Origin: Lithospermum erythrorhizon
Taxonomy: Eukaryota; Streptophyta; Magnoliopsida; Boraginales; Boraginaceae
DNA length: 64,000 bases
Assembly: GCA_019722365.1 (NCBI GenBank)
Contig: JADFUC010000625.1
Coordinates: forward strand, 1 to 64,000
Reading direction: 5' to 3'
This document shows, in pieces, positions 27,190 to 38,389 of the stretch (position 1 is the stretch's first letter; every line of letters starts with the position of its first letter). The position numbers and the translations under genes were made by a program. The notes beneath the pieces are model-generated. The model searched no databases, was not told where the DNA came from, and saw nothing but the letters and a program-made list of their open reading frames with translations.

Positions 27190-28148
27190 TAATAATTCAT
27201 GCTCTGTGGCCAGGAGATAATCGAGCATGTCAACTAATTTATTTATATTTCTACCGGCCTTATTTAAATTTCACCCGACTCACTTTCTTTTTTATATATG
27301 CTTGTGGATAACAATTAGATAAACATCAACTAGAAAGTTCATATTGAAGCTAAAAGGTTTTTCAACATCTGAAATAATTTTATACTATATGTGTTCCGTA
27401 ATATGTGATTGTATATGAAAAAAGTAATTTTTGGCTAATTTATTTGTTTGCATTTTATTTTCAATATGCCCCTTGAAGTTTGATGCTTGTCTACTTTGCC
27501 CCCACAAGCTATGTTTCTTGTAACTGTACACTAAATTATTTTTTAACATGCCGAATCTTGCAGATACCGATCTTGCGTTTAAAAGCAAACGTAAACATTC
27601 GAAGCGAGAGGAAAAACTATTTTGCCATAGAATTTCCTCGAAGCAGCTTTACAACTAAAATAGATGTACATTTTAAAATATTTTAATACATATAAAGAAA
27701 TAAAACAATTAAAAATGAACACGCCGTCTTCCTTAACTGCTTTCGTCGCTTGGCGCTGGCTTCGTAACAACTCACACACTCCCTCCTCATCCTAATTAGC
27801 GATCCCCCACATACAGCTTGGTCCCATATGACTCTAAAAACAAATTTGTCGTATACGAATCTCTGAAATCATTCGGAATGTAAGTTGACTATTAAAATAT
27901 ATTCAATTACAGTATCTCTGATTGCAAAACTCAAGTCTGTCTACATGAACACGGTCATTTCCCAGGCAAGCTTGGCTAATTATAGGAAGTTGATTATTCA
28001 ACTTTTTTCAATAATCAATTCATTTACGGCTCGAGAAACATTTCGTTATAAAGAAATATACTTGTTGGGCCCTTAAAGTTGATATTCATATCAAACAAGC
28101 ACGAATCAAGGCGTTGAAGGCAATGAAGAAATGACATGAGAAACTGAG
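27190..28148. other. Unassigned stretch with an inverted repeat arm
   Basis: No gene is supported. Positions 27455-27530 (ATGCCCC, CTTGTCTACTTTGCCCCC, GCTATGTTTCTTGT) resemble the reverse complement of 31775-31870, giving an inverted repeat about 4.3 kb apart. Confidence 0.35.
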
Positions 28149-28164
28149 TAAGAGCTCTGATACC
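28149..28164 (-). other. Exact iMet primer-site sequence on the minus strand
   Basis: The plus strand has AGAGCTCTGATACCAA, so the minus strand reads TTGGTATCAGAGCTCT, a perfect match to the plant iMet primer site. The match implies the 3' end of a minus-strand 5' LTR just to the right, but the LTR-like sequence to the right appears to run on the plus strand. The owner of this site is unresolved. Confidence 0.55.
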
Positions 28165-28165
28165 A

Positions 28166-30251
28166 AAAGATGAGTATGGTGATAGAAAGAAGAATCAACC
28201 CCGTCTAAGCTCAAAGTGAAGAATAGCCCGATGAAGAAGAAGATCGTCCGTACCGGTCATGAAAGGACCAAGAAGAAGAATAGCAGAAAGAATCAAGATG
28301 TCGGAAGGAAGAGACAAATGCTTGGATGCAAGCCGAAGACATGTAAAAAGTTGTGGATTGAATCTTACGTTGCTTTTCTTCCTTGACCTTGATTGAATTT
28401 CTTATTTGGGAGTATTTTCAAATCATTTTTGATTAAAAAGAATTTTAAAAGCGTTTGATATTTTTTAAGAATGTTTGTCAATTTTTTTTTTTTGAAAATA
28501 TTAATATTTTTAAGCGGGGGTTTATTTCATATTATCAAAGGTTGAAAAGAGCTTTCCAAACGGTTTTGAATCGTCAAAATCGAGATTATATGGCCTTGAA
28601 TTGAATTTTAAGTTTGACCGTCGTGACCGTATGCTCGATTGGGAGTGCAGTAAGGGTCTCGATGAGGTCTCGATGGATCCAGTTTTTGACCATTACGTAA
28701 AGTACCCACGTGAGACCTTGAAGGGAGTGCGGCGGAGGTCTCGATGGGCGTCAAAAAATAAGCGTTTTTAATGATTTAGACTCCGTTTAACACCTATTTA
28801 AACTCAATCTTCCCAACTCTTCCCCAAGCGTTTTTGAGCTAAAAAATACATCATTCAAAGGTTTTATTTATCATCTTTAAACACCAAATCTATACGTGTG
28901 AGGCTTTAATCTTGTTGATTATCAAAGTGAGTTTGATTTGTGCTACACACTTTGAAATGAAATGGGAAACAAAAGAAGCGTTCAAGGTGTTTGATGAAAT
29001 GATCAAATGGGGAGTTGAAGATCTTCAAAGTCATATCTGCTCAACAGGGAGTTCAACAAACTTCAATTTCATATCTACTCGATATGAGAGTTATAAATGT
29101 TCTTAAGAATTGTAATCTAATATTGTAGGCTGGGTGAGGAGGATTGAAATTGGGATAAAAAACTGACAATCTACATTATAAAGAGATGTCATTTAAGTTA
29201 GGATTTGTTAGCACCATACTAGATGCTTGAAGATTACGAGGGTGATGTGAGGGATTACTCAAGCTAGGAATCGAGGGAGATTTCCTTGATGTTGAGGCTA
29301 GTGCTTTCGAGCGATAGGACATAGAGTGCTCGAGGTAGTAGAGTTGCATCTCCGACTTGATAGGAGTGAAATCCACAGGAGTGGTCCTTTGAGTTCTTAG
29401 TGGTGTACTAAGATTTGAAATCTGGAGTTGTGGCTTGGGTTCTTAGCAGGAGCTAAGGGTTGTAAAGGTGGTTTGTTCACCCGCTTTGAGCGCCATCTAG
29501 TGGATTACAGAAAGCCTAAGGTGAGGAGCCTTGGGCCGAGGATGTAGATTAAGCGAACCTCGATGCAGTGCCTTGGCCGAGTTGCATATTCTATTCCTAC
29601 TCTTTGTTTTCCTAGTCTATATTGATATATTCTTTAGAATTGCTGAGATTCGATTTATATGCTAGTTGATCGCTAATTGAATATGTCGGCATATAATTGA
29701 ATTAACTTATGAAATGCTTGATAGAACAAAGAGTTTAATCAAGCTAAATTGAATATCATATATTGATCGTAATTTAATATTCCATTATTAGGATAGTTTG
29801 ATTTGATCAATGAACTTAATTGTTATATTCATCGTCGATCAAATCATAATTAAACTTTCTATCAAGAATGTCTTAAAGCTGCCTAGTATATCATGTTTTG
29901 AATTGGCGATATGTTATATAGATTTCTAGGATTGATCAATAGTCATGAATGGACTCAATCGTATTATGCATGAATGAGCTTGATATTAATGTTGATCAAT
30001 ATGAGTTTTGGGCGTTTATTACACATAATGATTGCTATATCATTTTAATTATATTATCTTTAATCTAGCATTCATTTGAGGAGTTTGAAAACTTTGAGTA
30101 TATGGTTGAAAAGATTTGTGTTATATTTGACTAAAAAGTTTTCATTTCGAGATTGAAATCGATTAAAGAAGTTTTTAAAAGTGAAAAATCGGTTAAAAAC
30201 CGTTAAGTCTTATTCCTTTACCCTCCCAAGGATGTCGTATATAGGTTAACA
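28166..30251 (+). repeat. Long LTR-like region, Sirevirus-style
   Basis: It ends GGTTAACA at 30251, directly before a primer-site-like sequence. CTATTTAAACTC at 28794-28805 can serve as a TATA region. The 29500-29600 part (GGTGAGGAGCCTTGGGCCGA and downstream) has the layout I associate with Sirevirus (SIRE/Maximus) U5 sequences. The left limit is uncertain and no second full LTR is present. The frame at 29176-29376 is not supported as a gene. Confidence 0.4.
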
Positions 30252-30252
30252 A

Positions 30253-30268
30253 GTGGTATTAGAGAGAG
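30253..30268 (+). other. Primer-site-like sequence after LTR end
   Basis: GTGGTATTAGAGAGAG follows GTTAACA by one base and differs from GTGGTATCAGAGCGAG at two positions. It supports a 5' LTR ending at 30251 on the plus strand. Confidence 0.55.
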
Positions 30269-31457
30269 AGGATCCTGCATTTGAGTCTAACTTGACTCGT
30301 AAGAATTCGGCTGTAAATATGACGACCAAAATGTGCATTTTGTTTGCGTTACATGATTATGTATTTTAATTGTTAAATTTGATGTTAGAATCATGTTTAT
30401 GTGAATGCGATATGTGATACATGTGTTTGATATGGTTTATATGCTTTGACATATACACAATTCACACCACACACGCTTAATTGATTTATATGCTTGGTTG
30501 AGGTTAAAATGAACATTGGGCATTTGAGTACTGCCAAAATGTATTTGAACTAAAATTATTTTTAAGACTTCGAGCACTAACCCCAGCGGACGAAAAAATT
30601 GGGTACACCGTGCTCTTAAGTTGATTGATGTTTAGGTTGGGATAATGGCTTGGAGATTTGATCATAGAGCGTCGAATTATGGATTGGATCGCGCGTGCAC
30701 CGGAATGGATAGCCAAAGATGAGGCGCTTTCCAAGTTTGGTATATTTAAATCTTTGGATTTATTTATCATGTTTTTATATGTTCTTATGTTTTCAGCATT
30801 GGCAAATTGAAAATTCAAGTCTTTTTATAATTTGATGAATTATTATTTGAAAAGACATAAGTTTAATACATTATGGGCGTATACGAGAGTTAACTTGATT
30901 ATTGAGTTGTATTAATTGGTAAGAAAATGTGTGTTTTCTTCCTTGCATTATGCTTATTGTATGACAACTCGATTATGTGCAAAAATGTTTTCAAAAACTC
31001 ACTAAAAAGGCTATTCATGAAATTGAATCTTAAATTTGTATATCTTGATATATTTCATGAATCTTTGTCTCTACGCTTGATTGACATATGCATTTTGTTT
31101 GGCTTTTAATCCGTGATCATAATTTAAAATGCCTACATGTCATATGAAAAATGGCTTGATAATGCGCCGTATGCATTATGGTTGAGATTTGTGTTATATT
31201 TGACTAAAGTTTCGATTTAAATTGAAATCGATTAAAGAAAGTTTTAAAGTCGAAAAAATCGGTTAACAGCCAGATTTAAATCCGCTTATTCGCCTCATAC
31301 AGGATGTCGCATGGGCTAACCGGTGAAATTCGAATTTGGGAAGTGGTGCGTGGTTAGCTCCGATTTGGGCGGTGGTAATGGTGGGGGAATGCGTGGGTGT
31401 TGGGATGTGGTGAAAAGATGAGGGGTAAGGGTAGTTGATGAAGAGGAGTTTGGGGGG

Positions 31458-31459
<2 letters not shown>
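30269..31459. other. Internal or flanking sequence with a duplicated LTR end
   Basis: Positions 31185-31321 repeat the last 150 bases of the LTR (30110-30251): TTTGTGTTATATTTGACTAA, GAAATCGATTAAAGAA and AGGATGTCGYAT occur in both. The 930 bases between hold no recognisable gag or pol. From 31340 the sequence becomes strongly G-rich. Confidence 0.4.

Positions 31460-31498
<39 letters not shown>
31460..31498. repeat. Homopolymer of 39 G
   Basis: An uninterrupted run of G, preceded by six G and CC, and followed by GGGAGGGAGGGAG-like sequence to about 31620. Such a run is rare in plant DNA and may be a sequencing or assembly artefact. Confidence 0.9.
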
Positions 31499-31499
<1 letters not shown>

Positions 31500-31640
31500 A
31501 GGATCGATGGGGAGGGGGTGGAGTAGTTGATAGAACTTTAGGGGAATCTTTTCAAGGAGGAGGGGGGGGAGGGAGGGAGAGTAAATCGGATAAGTGGGTG
31601 GGGAATTAGGGCGGGGGTAAGGGTGTTAAAAAAATTAAGA

Positions 31641-32412
31641 ACTTCTTGATATTTTAAAATATTTCAAAATGTCCTTTTTTTAAGTGTAAAGTGTAAGGAA
31701 GTTATAAATAGGGGCTAAATAGTCAATTCATATTTTTATAATGAATTTGTATCTTATTAAATGTGAAAGTGTTGTTGAGGGCATTTTGAGACAAGAAAAA
31801 TAGTTTAGGGGTAAAGGCGGACAAGAGAAAAATAGTTTAGGGGAGGCAAAGGCAGACAAGATTTGGCTTGTAGAGAGATTGAAAATGAGCAGCGTAGTAT
31901 AGGAGCAAGCGTAAATTAGACTATTTTTTTCGCATGAATTGATTGTTTAGAATCGATGTACCTTTAAGATTCTTTTGACATTTTTATCCTAATAATTGTT
32001 TTTATTTAGAGATTATTTTTTTATTTTGGGAGTAATTATATATATTATGTAGCAGGGTATAATAGAGAACCGATATACAGCTAAAATAGTAAAAATGTGA
32101 GGTGAAATTATTATTTTATCCTTTTGTAGACAAGCGAACACGCTCAATGCTAATAAGCTAACGAATTCTTTCGTCTTTAAAACAACAAGTAGCACTTCTA
32201 AGACAACAAGCAAATTCATTGAGTGTTTGTTTAATTATAAACAAAACAAAAACAAGCTACTTATTTTCGAGTTTATAAACAGCCAAACATCGACATAATT
32301 GACATTGGCTAACATGCGAATTCTTTCATGTAAAACAACAAGCGAATTCTTTTCGGAGTTTATAAGCAACTAAACCTCGACATCCATTCTTATATTAATT
32401 AGCTAAATTTTA
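31641..32412. other. Unassigned stretch left of element B
   Basis: AT-rich. It contains a local tandem duplication at 31789-31860, GACAAGAAAAATAGTTTAGG followed by a near copy about 34 bases later. Positions 32100-32400 carry repeated AACAACAAGCGAATTC-like blocks, similar in style to 44620-44700. No gene. Confidence 0.4.
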
Positions 32413-33589
32413 TGCTGACCACTTCCAGTCGTATGCGAGGTTAATTTCGTTAACGGCTTGTATATGCGAGTCACCGTCGATCGATACAATAAAAAAATAT
32501 GACACATTGACGTTATCAAAATAACACTCTCTATTCGTCGTGGTGTTCAGCCAGCGCATCAGCAAAATATGAGACAAGCAATCAGACTACATAGGAAAAG
32601 TATGACAACCCGGCTTCGTCAATATAATACAACACGCTGATCTAAAAATAATATACAATTCGACAGCAACAAAAGAAATGGCCCATTAGAGGACTTCATG
32701 CCGCCGCGCCTACTTTATGATCTCGCGGCTCGGCAAAGCAGTCCTCGGCCACCTCAGCGATGTCGGCTCCTAGAACCTAGGCAGCAAAACGCCCGCCCAC
32801 CTGAGAGAATAGAGTCGGCTATTAAAATTGAGTGAATACAAATACAGGCGGATTCATGCGTATATTCATGCTTATATATACATAAACATAACATATGCAA
32901 ATGCATTAATCGAGGTTACTTAATAAATATTTGTGCCTATCACCAGATTTCGTACGATATTACATGACATACACATGAGATTATATTTATAACTTCTGCA
33001 TATTCATTTAGAAACAATACCGACACATGAGAGTAAGTATTAGTGAGGAATCGCCTCCACTGAGATAATACGTAGCAGAGGAATCCGCCTCGAATAATAC
33101 TTAGCGTGCCAGGAATCCACACTCGAGCCAATACACGTACCAAAGGGAATCCACCTCCAAATGTCGAGATAAGGGCCTCCGCCTCCGTCCGCCGACTGAA
33201 ATTCGCGCCGTGTGCATATACTTTTGAACGCCTCCGAATCAGGCTGCCAGCACAATGCACAGCCTGCCGATTAAGGTGGCGCTGACTCCTCGAATAACCG
33301 CATCGCTGATCGGCGCATACGCACGCGGCCGCACCGCAGCGCATGACTTGTCTGACCCTGCTTTGAATTTCATAACATGAATTACATCCCAAACTATCTC
33401 GTAATGTAACTTCATGAAATCTCAATTATGTCATAACGTATAAATAATCATAGTTATCTCGTAATGTCAATCAAATCTCGATTATTCGTAACATGCATCA
33501 TAAATCACAATTTCCATAATACTCGATCATAGTCACACAATGCACATATCGAGAATAGTCTCAAACAACACATGAAAATATATAACATG

Positions 33590-33620
<31 letters not shown>

Positions 33621-34798
33621 TATGAAAAGGTCCCATTAAGTGAGATTTGTACTCACCTCGAGCCCCGAAGTAGTAATGATGGCTACGTAATAGGTCATAA
33701 GTGCTAGATCGGTTTCGACTCCTATTCAAAGAAATTATACATTATAACACGTTCCATGGGGAATAACTGACTTAACATCTATGCCTTTAGAGTGTTATAC
33801 CCGTCTCGCGATCCAAATTCTGACTCTTACTTGATCATCCTATTCCCAAGATTGATGTATGACTTCCTAACGTTCGATGCGCACTATAATCCGATGTGGA
33901 AGCTTCGTAAAATCTCAATATTCGTCATCTTATTACCCCAATGATAAATGCCCATGGCTCTAATCAATCGATGTCGATTGACCTTTAATTAATCCATTAA
34001 ATACAACCTCCCAATTCAAGCACTAATTACCATGCGAACTTTTCCCAGGCTTTCTCGGCCAATCTACTGCATCCATATCCAAACCAATAATTCTATACCC
34101 AAAATCAACTATATTAAAGTCCTCAGCTTACTCGTATTACCATTTAAAGTCAATTTAAGAAAAGTCAATAAGGGAAGTCGACATACAACTTACACGGCTT
34201 TCTTGATAACTACTGAAAATCACCTCACAATCCCAAGCTAAACTTAGATAACATTTATATACCATAATAGAAGTCGAGATCTAAAGGAAATTGACACAAA
34301 GTCAAAACTATATAAGAGAAATCGGCTCGAGCTTTAAATGATGAGATTTGAAGATTAAGAGCTAAATACCTTTGATAACCTTAAGATGGGAACAAGATTT
34401 GAGGGTGGGAATTCAACAAGTTTTACGAGAAATGGAAAAATTAATTGTTTGAAACTAGGGGTTTTAAATACCGTTCAAACGAGGAAGAAGAGAAAGATGT
34501 TTTGGTGATAAGCTCAAAGATGATAAGTATAAGTATTAGTGGTGTTAGGTGGAAAGTGGGGCCCTTAAGGGAAGTTTGGTCTCGTTTGGTTCGCTTGAAT
34601 TTAAACTTCTACATTCGGGTTTACCAGCACAATTAAAGCAGCTGGCATTGAATTTACATTACCAAATATATTGCTCCTTTCGGCCATGTGTAAACATTCT
34701 TTCGAGAATTTAAAATTTTAACTTAACATGGAAATCACTCAACCGGGCAACTAAATCACATTAAGAAAAAAATGCTTATCACGAGGCAGGTTATTTGG
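32413..34798 (-). repeat. LTR-I copy, 3' LTR of element B
   Basis: It begins TGCTGACCAC and ends GGCAGGTTATTTGG. It shares with A and C the CCTAGGCAGCAAAACGCCCG mark (32776-32795), the GAGGAATCCGCCTC repeats (33040-33150), GTGAGATTTGTACTCACCTC (33640-33659), and a CAACTATATTAAAGTCC block near 34106. Confidence 0.75.
33590..33623. repeat. TA dinucleotide microsatellite in LTR-I
   Basis: An (AT)n tract broken once by TG. The other LTR-I copies have only a short ATATAT here, so it expanded in this copy. Confidence 0.8.
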
Positions 34799-34815
34799 TC
34801 TCCCCGCTAATAAAA
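34799..34815 (-). other. Region of the polypurine tract of element B
   Basis: The minus strand reads AGCGGGGAGACC just before the LTR. It follows GTAAATTTCGTAGGACG, a version of the GAGGACGAAATTT motif that ends gypsy interiors. Confidence 0.45.
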
Positions 34816-34899
34816 ATTTACGTCCTACGAAATTTACTTTCAATGACTACGCGCCCGTACCCAATCTGAGTTACTCGACCTCATATTAATTCATATACT

Positions 34900-35235
34900 A
34901 AAAGCATATTATGGTACAAAGTTTAAGAACTAACCTTAGCAGCGAAAAAGATGTGAATGCGACTTGACATCCTCCTACCAGTATAGGCTTCCTCATCCCT
35001 TGATTCGCCCCTTGACACCCCAACCGCTTTCAAATCACAACTTTATTCCTTGACGCTTTCCTTACGATCAAAATTTTCACGGTTTTATAACTTCATCGTA
35101 AGGTCACCACAGCTCCAGCTGGTTGTGACTCAGATATAGGATTAAATGCAGGATATATTTCCTCAAACATGACACATGGAAGACATTATAGATTACGTCG
35201 ATCTTTGGAGGCAATGCCAAGCGATAGACACGCTG
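34900..35235 (-). pseudogene. pol: Integrase tail and chromodomain-like end of pol, element B
   Basis: Read right to left, the translation gives LALPPKIDVIYNVFHVSCLR (about 35170-35235). This is the strongly conserved block that ends the GPY/F part of gypsy integrases. After frame changes come YDEVIKP and a stretch with DEEA near 34990. These match in position the tail of Tekay-type chromodomains, which normally carries WRxH...EATWE...M...P.LF. The chromodomain guides integration to marked chromatin. The tryptophans are not intact here, so the chromodomain call rests on order and spacing more than on identity. It is frameshifted and non-functional as read. Confidence 0.55.
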
Positions 35236-36200
35236 GACAACTACGCCCCCTTTGATCACAAATACGGACCGATATATCGTGGACTCGACTTCCTCTCTTC
35301 CAGAGATCTCGGCCTTTTTTCCACGGGGATATTCTCAAGAATACTTTATCGCTGATTTCAAGGTTAAATCCACCTAACTGACGATGCATAAATCTTTTAT
35401 GCATCATAGCCAACTTTTTCGGTGTTCTTGTATCCAATTTTATTATTCTGCGACACTTTCCACCGACTTCGAGAACCATACGCTTTTCTATCTCCTCGCC
35501 GTTCCAACAAAGTCTACATTTTACGCACGTCTGATACCGAATGGTGCCATCCCCGATACTAGCGTGGAAACTATTATTATATGCAAACTCCATTTTAGGC
35601 GATTAAATAAATCGATTCGAGAAAAATTCAACAGCGAGGCCCTTGACTTATATCTCGATGTTTGAATTGTTCTCTACATTTGCCCGTCGGTATGGATGAA
35701 ATGATGTACTCAAATTGACCTGCGTCCCCATCGCTTCTTGAAATCCTTTCCAAAATACGGAGGTGAACCCTATGGCGTCGTCGTCTGATGGATACCCGTG
35801 GCTCCATGTAATGCATAATTTGGTCATCTGACCGCTTATTGCTTAGGACCGTGAGTCGGTTTAATTAGTAAGAAATGGTGATTTTTAATGATCATCACTT
35901 ATCGCCCCAAATGCCATCATTCTTTTCAGCGTCCTCGAAGTCAAAAACAAAGTCCATCGTAATATGCTCCCAAGTCGACACGGAATAGGAAGGGGGTTCT
36001 GTGCTTGGATGTCGGTGTTCTATTATTTTCACTGTTGACAAATTCAGGACATTTTGATACAAATTGACAATTTCCCTCTTCATGTTGAACACTGATACCT
36101 TTGCTCTTAAGTCTCACATACATCTTTTGTACCACCCCGGATGCATACTATATGGAGCATTATGTCTTCGTCCAAAATCTCCCTTTTGACTCAGGAGAAT
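35236..36200 (-). pseudogene. pol: Integrase of element B
   Basis: Integrase joins the cDNA ends to chromosomal DNA. The C-terminal half is clear: the frame ending at 35593 starts MEFAYNNSFHASIG, the usual motif after the catalytic glutamate region, and continues with DKVFLRISPWKKG in the GPY/F domain. Upstream, 35895-36092 (minus) reads MKREIVNLYQNVLNL, the zinc-finger CxxC neighbourhood, and later WEHITMDFVF, which holds the first catalytic Asp. The expected CxxC pair is only partly readable (SKCPEF in an adjacent frame at about 36045-36070). At least three frame changes occur. This is the best-supported coding remnant of the element. Confidence 0.8.
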
Positions 36201-36429
36201 AAGGCACGAATAATCTACAAATGCGTTGTAAGGGCTCCGTCCTCTCTGCATGAAGTCCGATGCAGCTTCCACTTTTCATACTCAATTATTTTTTTGCAAT
36301 TTCTCGTCTTTTTGTTGTTCACCAGTATTCGATCAAAAGAACCGGTCGAACTCTTATTTGTGCCAAAAAACCGCCATCGACTCCCGATCGAAATTAACAC
36401 CGAGTTCTTACGTTTCGTTTAATGGCTCG

Positions 36430-36900
36430 CTTAATGCTTCCCGCTACGACTCGATAAAACGACCACCGCGTTACGCTTCCAGGGATGATACTCAGTAGGC
36501 TTATCATAATCGTGATAAACTCCATCCGCTTATTTGCCTCGAATTCAAATCTGCGGCCGGGGAGGTATTTCAAACTTTTGTGATCGGTAAAAATTTTGCA
36601 AGTCGCCCATTACAAATAATGCCTCAAATCTTAAGTGCGAACACAATTGCGGCTAGTTAAATCGTCGTTGGGTAGTTTCTCATGATTTCTCGGTATGCGC
36701 GTCATCTGTTACCGCTTTTTACCGTATTTGCGTTAAGCGTCGACCACGATGTAGCGTCGGCTATACACGACACAGCCATCTGTCACGGCGGAAGAGTCGA
36801 TGCGGCACGCAGTAGTCAACTTCTCTTTCAACTCGTTTGAAGCACCGTTCACGCTCCTCTCCAAACAAATGGAACTCCACTACGGTCAACTTTGGTCATG
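36430..36900 (-). pseudogene. pol: RNase H of element B
   Basis: RNase H removes the RNA strand of the RNA:DNA hybrid. On the minus strand near 36560-36640 the frames give LAAIVFALKI and a block equivalent to TDHKSLKYL (read as TDHKSLKYLP after one shift). At 36445-36500 they give TEYHPWKRNAVVV, matching the family motif YHPGKANVVADALSR. Order and spacing fit Ty3/gypsy. No continuous frame spans the domain. Confidence 0.7.
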
Positions 36901-36929
36901 GTGTGGCAATAATTGAGAAGTCTTTGTAT

Positions 36930-37760
36930 AAATCTAGATGGTAATAAAATTTAGACAGAAAACTTTGTATTTAGAGTAACATTAGATTCGTTCCCGATTA
37001 AATGTGACTTCAACTTTTTTGAGGATAAACATATACCCTCTCTGAAATCACATGGCCAGCGCACTTTTCTCGACCATAATTCACCCAACTTGGAAAATTT
37101 AGCATCTGATTCATTTTTCCTCAAAGTCTCGACCTGATTCTCGGAATGTTCTTGAAATGCTCTCACCATTTTGCGAGAATATATCAAAATGTTGTAATGA
37201 ACACCACCACAAATTTATCAAGAAAAGGCGGAACACACCCGATTCATAAGGTCCATCGCCTGCGGGGGGCGATACCGTCGACCCAAACGGCGTTAAAGCT
37301 TCGTAGTGCCCGTATCTTATTCTAAATGCCGACTTACATACGCCATCCTCCCTTAATCCTCAAGCGTGGTAGCGACCTCAGTCGATCTTAGAAAATACCG
37401 GGCATCCTTTAATTGATCGAAGCAGTCATCGATTACAGGCAACTTATATCGATTCTTAATTGTTGCTTTGTTATTTATGCATAATCGTCACAGCGACCTC
37501 GAATCCATCGTAGCTGTGACAAATAACGGGAGCACCCCAGGTGAACTACTTGAGTGAATTAATCCTTTATCCAACGATTCTGCCAATTGCATTTTCAACT
37601 CCTTGACTCATGAGCCGTTCTATAAGGTGCCATAGAAATCGGAGTAATTACCGAGGAATTAATTCTATGGAAAACTCCGCTCGCGGGAGGAAGTCCAGGC
37701 AACTCCTCAGGGGAAACACATCGACATATTCTCTACATACATGCACCTCCACCGGTCGAC
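36930..37760 (-). pseudogene. pol: Reverse transcriptase of element B
   Basis: Reverse transcriptase copies the element RNA into cDNA. The following motifs appear in order on the minus strand. EYVDVFP (37713-37736) is the conserved entry to gypsy RT. ELKMQL and SLDKG lie near 37585. WGAPV-equivalent sequence lies near 37530, then LNKVTIKNRY near 37450 and FDQLK near 37410. RYGHYE lies near 37310, DKFVVVFI at 37200-37225 runs into a damaged IDDILIYS box at about 37170-37205, and AKFSK in the frame at 36951-37187 marks the thumb. The catalytic aspartates are lost in this reading (TTF in place of DDI). Several frame changes separate the motifs. Confidence 0.8.
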
Positions 37761-37879
37761 CTTCTCTCCCTTGCTTGTGTAAACTGACATTAGCGAAGAT
37801 AACTTGGCAAATCCTTACCGGCATCTTATGGGCAACTAAAGAAGCGAGAAATGAGACAGAGGAAAGAATTTTCTATCGC

Positions 37880-38200
37880 TAGGAAGAAGATCTTAGATTT
37901 ACGGGACGGCTAGATATTTCAATCTTCTTAAGATGACAATCTATCACGCTGATGTCTCCCCGACTTCAATCCGTTCCATGTAAAATCAAAATCATTTAAA
38001 TACCGAAAGGTAATAAATCTATCTCCAACATTGATTTTGATACTTATGGGGCAATTTTCTAAAGTACCTCGTCGATCTTGGACTTTCCACCGGAGTTAAA
38101 TTAGAGTGAATTTTAGCAAAATTTCGAGTTTAGAATCTGTTGCGGGAAAATTTGAGGAGATATGAAGGAATGAGTAGGCTGAGAATCAAAACAGACTTTT
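37880..38200 (-). pseudogene. pol: Aspartic protease of element B
   Basis: Retroviral-type protease that cuts gag-pol. A block equivalent to DFDVILGMDWL reads NDFDFTWNGLKS at about 37960-38000. The active-site segment lies near 38145-38195, where VLIL..LLIPS in the ORF is one or two indels away from the family's VLIDSGATHSFIS. The downstream linker ending KMPVRICQVIFANV (about 37790-37830) leads into RT. The domain order is convincing; the Asp-Ser-Gly itself is not intact. Confidence 0.6.
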
Positions 38201-38389
38201 CTTTACAACCGCGTAAATTTAAAATGCGATGTGACACTTTGAAATCCGACTTCATAATGGAGTAGCGCAAATATCGCCCACGACTAGTTCGGCGCCGTCG
38301 GCTAGTCGGCGACATACTTACCGACTCTCCGACTCCAGCCCCGAAGCTTCTACTGCATTTGGATCGACCTCGTGACTTCCTTGATAGCC

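Noticed and set aside
32940..33425. 161-codon minus-strand frame as a protein gene
   Set aside because: It falls wholly inside the LTR of element B over the short GAGGAATCC repeats; the corresponding frame is broken in the five other LTR-I copies.
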